Positions 61,272-64,000 of a stretch of 64,000 nt of DNA are shown here, in pieces. Positions within the stretch are counted from its first letter, which is position 1. Every line of letters starts with the position of its first letter. Location of the stretch: NCBI GenBank assembly GCA_900469965.1, contig UBZP01000020.1:1-64000 (forward strand), in the 5' to 3' direction. This DNA is from Hyphomicrobiales bacterium. GTDB taxonomy: Bacteria; Pseudomonadota; Alphaproteobacteria; Rhizobiales; Rhizobiaceae. The notes under the pieces were generated by a model that was not told the DNA's origin, searched no databases, and saw nothing but the letters and a program-made list of their open reading frames with translations. Both the position numbers and the translations under genes were made by a program.

Positions 61272-64000
61272 ATGAACTTTTCTGCTTGGTCCATTCGCAA
61301 CCCGATTGCGCCGTTGCTGGCCTTCTTCCTGCTGATCGTCGTCGGCATGCAGTCGTTCTATTCGCTGCCGATCACGCGTTTCCCGAACATCGACGTCCCG
61401 CTGATTTCCGTGACCGTGACCCAGAGCGGCGCGGCGCCGGCCGAGCTCGAACTGCAGGTGACCAAGGAGATCGAGGATTCGGTCGCCGGCATCGCCGGCG
61501 TCGACCACATCCTGTCGACGGTGACCGACGGCAGCTCCGTGACCAGCGTCATCTTCGAGATCGAGGTGCCCACCAACCAGGCGCTGCAGGACGTCAAGGA
61601 CGCCGTCGACCGGATCCGCAACGACCTGCCGGCGTCCGTCGAGGAACCGATCGTCACCAAGGTCGACGTCGAGGGCCAGGCGATCCAGACCTTCGCCGTC
61701 TCCTCCCCGAACATGACGCTGGAAGAGCTGTCGTGGTTCGTCGACGACACCGTCAAGCGCGCCCTGCAGGGCCAGCCGGGCGTCGGCAAGGTCGACCGCT
61801 TCGGCGGCGCCGACCGCGAGGTGCACGTCGACCTCAACGCCGACAAGCTGGAGTCCTTCGGCATTTCGGCCGCCGACGTGAACCAGCAGCTACGCAGCAT
61901 CAACGCCGACGTCGGCTCCGGCCGCGGCCAGATCGCCGGCGCCGAGCAGGCGATCCGCGTGCTCGGCGACGCACGCTCGGTGGAAAGGCTCGCCGCCACG
62001 GTGATCGCGCTGCCGAACGGCCGCTTCGTCCGCCTCGCAGAGCTCGGCCGCATCACCGACACCTACGAGGAACCGCGCTCCTTCTCGCGCTTCAACGGCA
62101 ACCCGGTCGTCACCTTCGCCGTCTTCCGCTCCAAGGGCGCAAGCGAGGTGACGGTGGCGGAATCGGTCGAAAAGGCGCTCGCCACCGTGCGCGAGAAGAA
62201 CCCGGACGTCGCGATCAGCCTGGTCGACGACGCCGTCTACTTCACCTACGGCAACTACGAGGCGGCGCTGCACACCCTCTTCGAGGGCGCGATCCTGGCG
62301 GTCATCGTCGTGCTGCTGTTCCTGCGCAACTGGCGCGCGACGCTGATTTCCGCGGTCGCCCTGCCGCTCTCGGCGATCCCGACCTTCTACGTCATGGACC
62401 TGCTGGGCTTCTCCTTGAACCTCGTCAGCTTCCTGGCGATGACGCTCGCCACCGGTATCCTCGTCGACGACGCGATCGTCGAGATCGAGAACATCGCCCG
62501 CCACATCAAGATGGGCAAGACGCCGTATCGGGCGGCGATCGAGGCGGCCGACGAGATCGGCCTTGCGGTGATCGCCACCACCTTCACCATCATCGCCGTC
62601 TTCGTGCCGGTCTCCTTCATGCCCGGCATCCCCGGCCAGTACTTCATCCAGTTCGGCCTGACGGTCGCCGTCGCCGTGTTCTTCTCCTTGATGGTGGCCC
62701 GCCTCATCACCCCGGTGATGGCCGCCTACCTGATGCGGGCCAGCGACGCCGACGGCCACGGCGAGGAGAAGGATGGCGCCTTCATGCGCGGTTATACCGC
62801 GATCGTCCGCACCACGACGGGCCACTGGTACAGCCGCTACGCCACCCTCGTCGCCGCCGTGGCCTTCCTCGTCGGCTCGATGTGGCTTCTGCAACAGGTT
62901 CCGGGCAGCTTCATGCCGCCGGAGGATGCCTCGCGCGTCATTCTTTCGATCGAGCTGCCGCCCGATGCGATGCTGGAGGATACCGACCGGACGACGAGCC
63001 AGATCTACGACCGCCTGAAGGACATCGACGGCGTCAGCAACGTCTTCGTGCTCGGCGGCTCCTCGCCGAAGGGCGACCTCGAGCTCAGGCGCGCCGGCAT
63101 CACCGTCATGCTGGAAAAGCGCGACCACTCGCTTGTCAACAAGATCGTCAACGACGTGATGGGCGGGCTGCCGGTGATCGGCCAGTATCTGCCGAAGCTG
63201 CCGCCGGCCGGCCGCACGACCCCGCAATGGGACATCGAGCGCGAAATCTTCGCCGCCGTGCGCGACATTCCCGACGTCCGCATCATCAAGCTCAACGACC
63301 GCTACGAGCGCGACCTGTCCTTCAACCTGCTTTCCAATAACGAGGCAGATCTGGACAACGCCGTCGCCGTTCTGGAAGCGAAGCTGCGCGCCGATCCGGT
63401 GCTCGCCAATGTCAGCCCGGACGGCTCGCTTCCGCGCCCGGAACTGCAGATCCGCCCCCGCGACGACCAGATGGCAAGGCTCGGCATCACCACCGCCCAG
63501 ATCTCCGAAGTCATCCGCGTCGCCACGATCGGCGACATCGACGCCCAGCTCAGCAAGATGTCGCTGGACGACCGCCTCATCCCGATCCGCGTCCAGCTCG
63601 ACCGGGATTTCCGCGGCGATCTCGGCGCGATCCGCAACCTGAAGATCAGGACCGCCAAGGGCGAGTTCGTGCCGCTGTCCTCGGTGGCCGACATCGACTA
63701 TTCGGAGGGCCCGAGCTCGATCAAGCGCTACGACCGCAACCGCGTCGTGGCACTCGGCTCCGACCTGAAGCCGGGCGTGGCCCTCGATACGGCCACGGCG
63801 CGCTTCAAGGAGATCGCCGAAAGCATCGACATGCCGGACACCGTCCAGTTCCTGGAGAGCGGCGACGCCGAGGTGCAGGCGGAGATGGTGCAGAGCTTCG
63901 GCAACGCCATGCTGCTGGGGCTGTTGCTGGTGCTGACGGTGCTGATCCTCCTCTTCAAGGACGTCATCCAGCCCTTCACCATCCTGTTCTCGCTGCCGCT
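61272..64000 (+). CDS. RND-family efflux transporter, 3' end cut by window edge
   Basis: At least 909 residues are visible from ATG 61272 (MNFSAWSIRNPIAPLLAFF). The first membrane segment and the large periplasmic porter loop are followed by the helix 4 motif L-A-T-G-I-L-V-D-D-A-I-V-E-I-E-N with the proton-relay aspartates. A second periplasmic loop ends in K-R-Y-D-R-N-R-V-V, then the third helix bundle begins near the edge. The first loop resembles the CzcA/MdtBC-like and efflux RND groups; drug versus lipid substrate is not decidable. It lies 226 bases after the adaptor gene. Confidence 0.93.
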   Translation, partial: MNFSAWSIRNPIAPLLAFFLLIVVGMQSFYSLPITRFPNIDVPLISVTVTQSGAAPAELELQVTKEIEDSVAGIAGVDHILSTVTDGSSVTSVIFEIEVPTNQALQDVKDAVDRIRNDLPASVEEPIVTKVDVEGQAIQTFAVSSPNMTLEELSWFVDDTVKRALQGQPGVGKVDRFGGADREVHVDLNADKLESFGISAADVNQQLRSINADVGSGRGQIAGAEQAIRVLGDARSVERLAATVIALPNGRFVRLAELGRITDTYEEPRSFSRFNGNPVVTFAVFRSKGASEVTVAESVEKALATVREKNPDVAISLVDDAVYFTYGNYEAALHTLFEGAILAVIVVLLFLRNWRATLISAVALPLSAIPTFYVMDLLGFSLNLVSFLAMTLATGILVDDAIVEIENIARHIKMGKTPYRAAIEAADEIGLAVIATTFTIIAVFVPVSFMPGIPGQYFIQFGLTVAVAVFFSLMVARLITPVMAAYLMRASDADGHGEEKDGAFMRGYTAIVRTTTGHWYSRYATLVAAVAFLVGSMWLLQQVPGSFMPPEDASRVILSIELPPDAMLEDTDRTTSQIYDRLKDIDGVSNVFVLGGSSPKGDLELRRAGITVMLEKRDHSLVNKIVNDVMGGLPVIGQYLPKLPPAGRTTPQWDIEREIFAAVRDIPDVRIIKLNDRYERDLSFNLLSNNEADLDNAVAVLEAKLRADPVLANVSPDGSLPRPELQIRPRDDQMARLGITTAQISEVIRVATIGDIDAQLSKMSLDDRLIPIRVQLDRDFRGDLGAIRNLKIRTAKGEFVPLSSVADIDYSEGPSSIKRYDRNRVVALGSDLKPGVALDTATARFKEIAESIDMPDTVQFLESGDAEVQAEMVQSFGNAMLLGLLLVLTVLILLFKDVIQPFTILFSLP

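Noticed and set aside
61286-63340. 684-codon plus-strand frame in the RND region
   Set aside because: It is an out-of-frame reading of the RND transporter that starts at 61272; the product is Arg-rich without motifs.

Overview
The window is high-GC DNA that reads as a chromosome of an alphaproteobacterium in the order Hyphomicrobiales, most likely a member of the Rhizobiaceae. The main grounds are a complete PhyR-NepR-EcfG general stress module, which is found only in Alphaproteobacteria. Further support comes from a rhizobial-type hemin uptake locus with TGA-N9-TCA (RirA-type) iron boxes, a smoEFGK-smoS-mtlK polyol locus, ThuA-type genes and single-domain sugar ABC ATPases. No species can be named from the sequence alone. 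There are no rRNA genes, CRISPR arrays, complete insertion sequences or origins.

Layout. Positions 1-4,330 hold a D-xylose type ABC importer (xylFHG) diverging from a ROK repressor cut by the left edge, with a perfect palindromic operator between them. Positions 4,676-9,172 hold a 1,498-residue secreted RTX/FG-GAP/cadherin-like protein. A tRNA-Arg(CCG) follows at 9,356. Behind it lies a compositionally distinct accessory island of about 2.6 kb. Its core is a translationally coupled pair: a probable nucleotidyltransferase-fold protein of the DUF6932 type and an unknown 320-residue partner. The island ends inside a truncated carboxymuconolactone-decarboxylase gene. Positions 12,256-23,100 hold small metabolic and regulatory units: an SDR with a divergent TetR, a Cys-rich MarR regulator followed by a secreted protein and a redoxin, a YbaK deacylase, DUF488, a ThuA/Gfo-Idh pair, a TetR/SMR efflux pair and a truncated hemoglobin.

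Positions 23,096-29,822 hold iron and heme functions: a DUF2325 protein, TonB, a periplasmic protein, then hmuSTUV, with two IRO boxes. Positions 29,847-34,406 hold the general stress response: a DUF883 gene and phyR each behind a GGAAC-N16-CGTT promoter, nepR-ecfG divergent from phyR, and a histidine kinase with an HWE/HisKA_2-type phosphoacceptor region. Positions 34,680-45,887 hold polyol uptake and oxidation (smoEFGK, smoS, mtlK, a HAD phosphatase and an FGGY kinase) with a SorC-family regulator. An OsmC gene and a small unknown gene sit between the regulator and smoE.

Positions 46,144-59,557 hold reductive pyrimidine catabolism: preT-preA (dihydropyrimidine dehydrogenase), a RutR-like regulator with a RutR-like operator, a beta-ureidopropionase-type amidohydrolase, a small unknown gene and dihydropyrimidinase. 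A cupin and an ABC importer of the NitT/TauT/THI5 type, probably for a pyrimidine-like substrate, follow. A diguanylate cyclase sits inside this region. Four copies of a palindromic intergenic repeat, arranged as two inverted pairs, also lie here. The window ends in an RND efflux pair: a membrane fusion protein and a transporter cut by the right edge.
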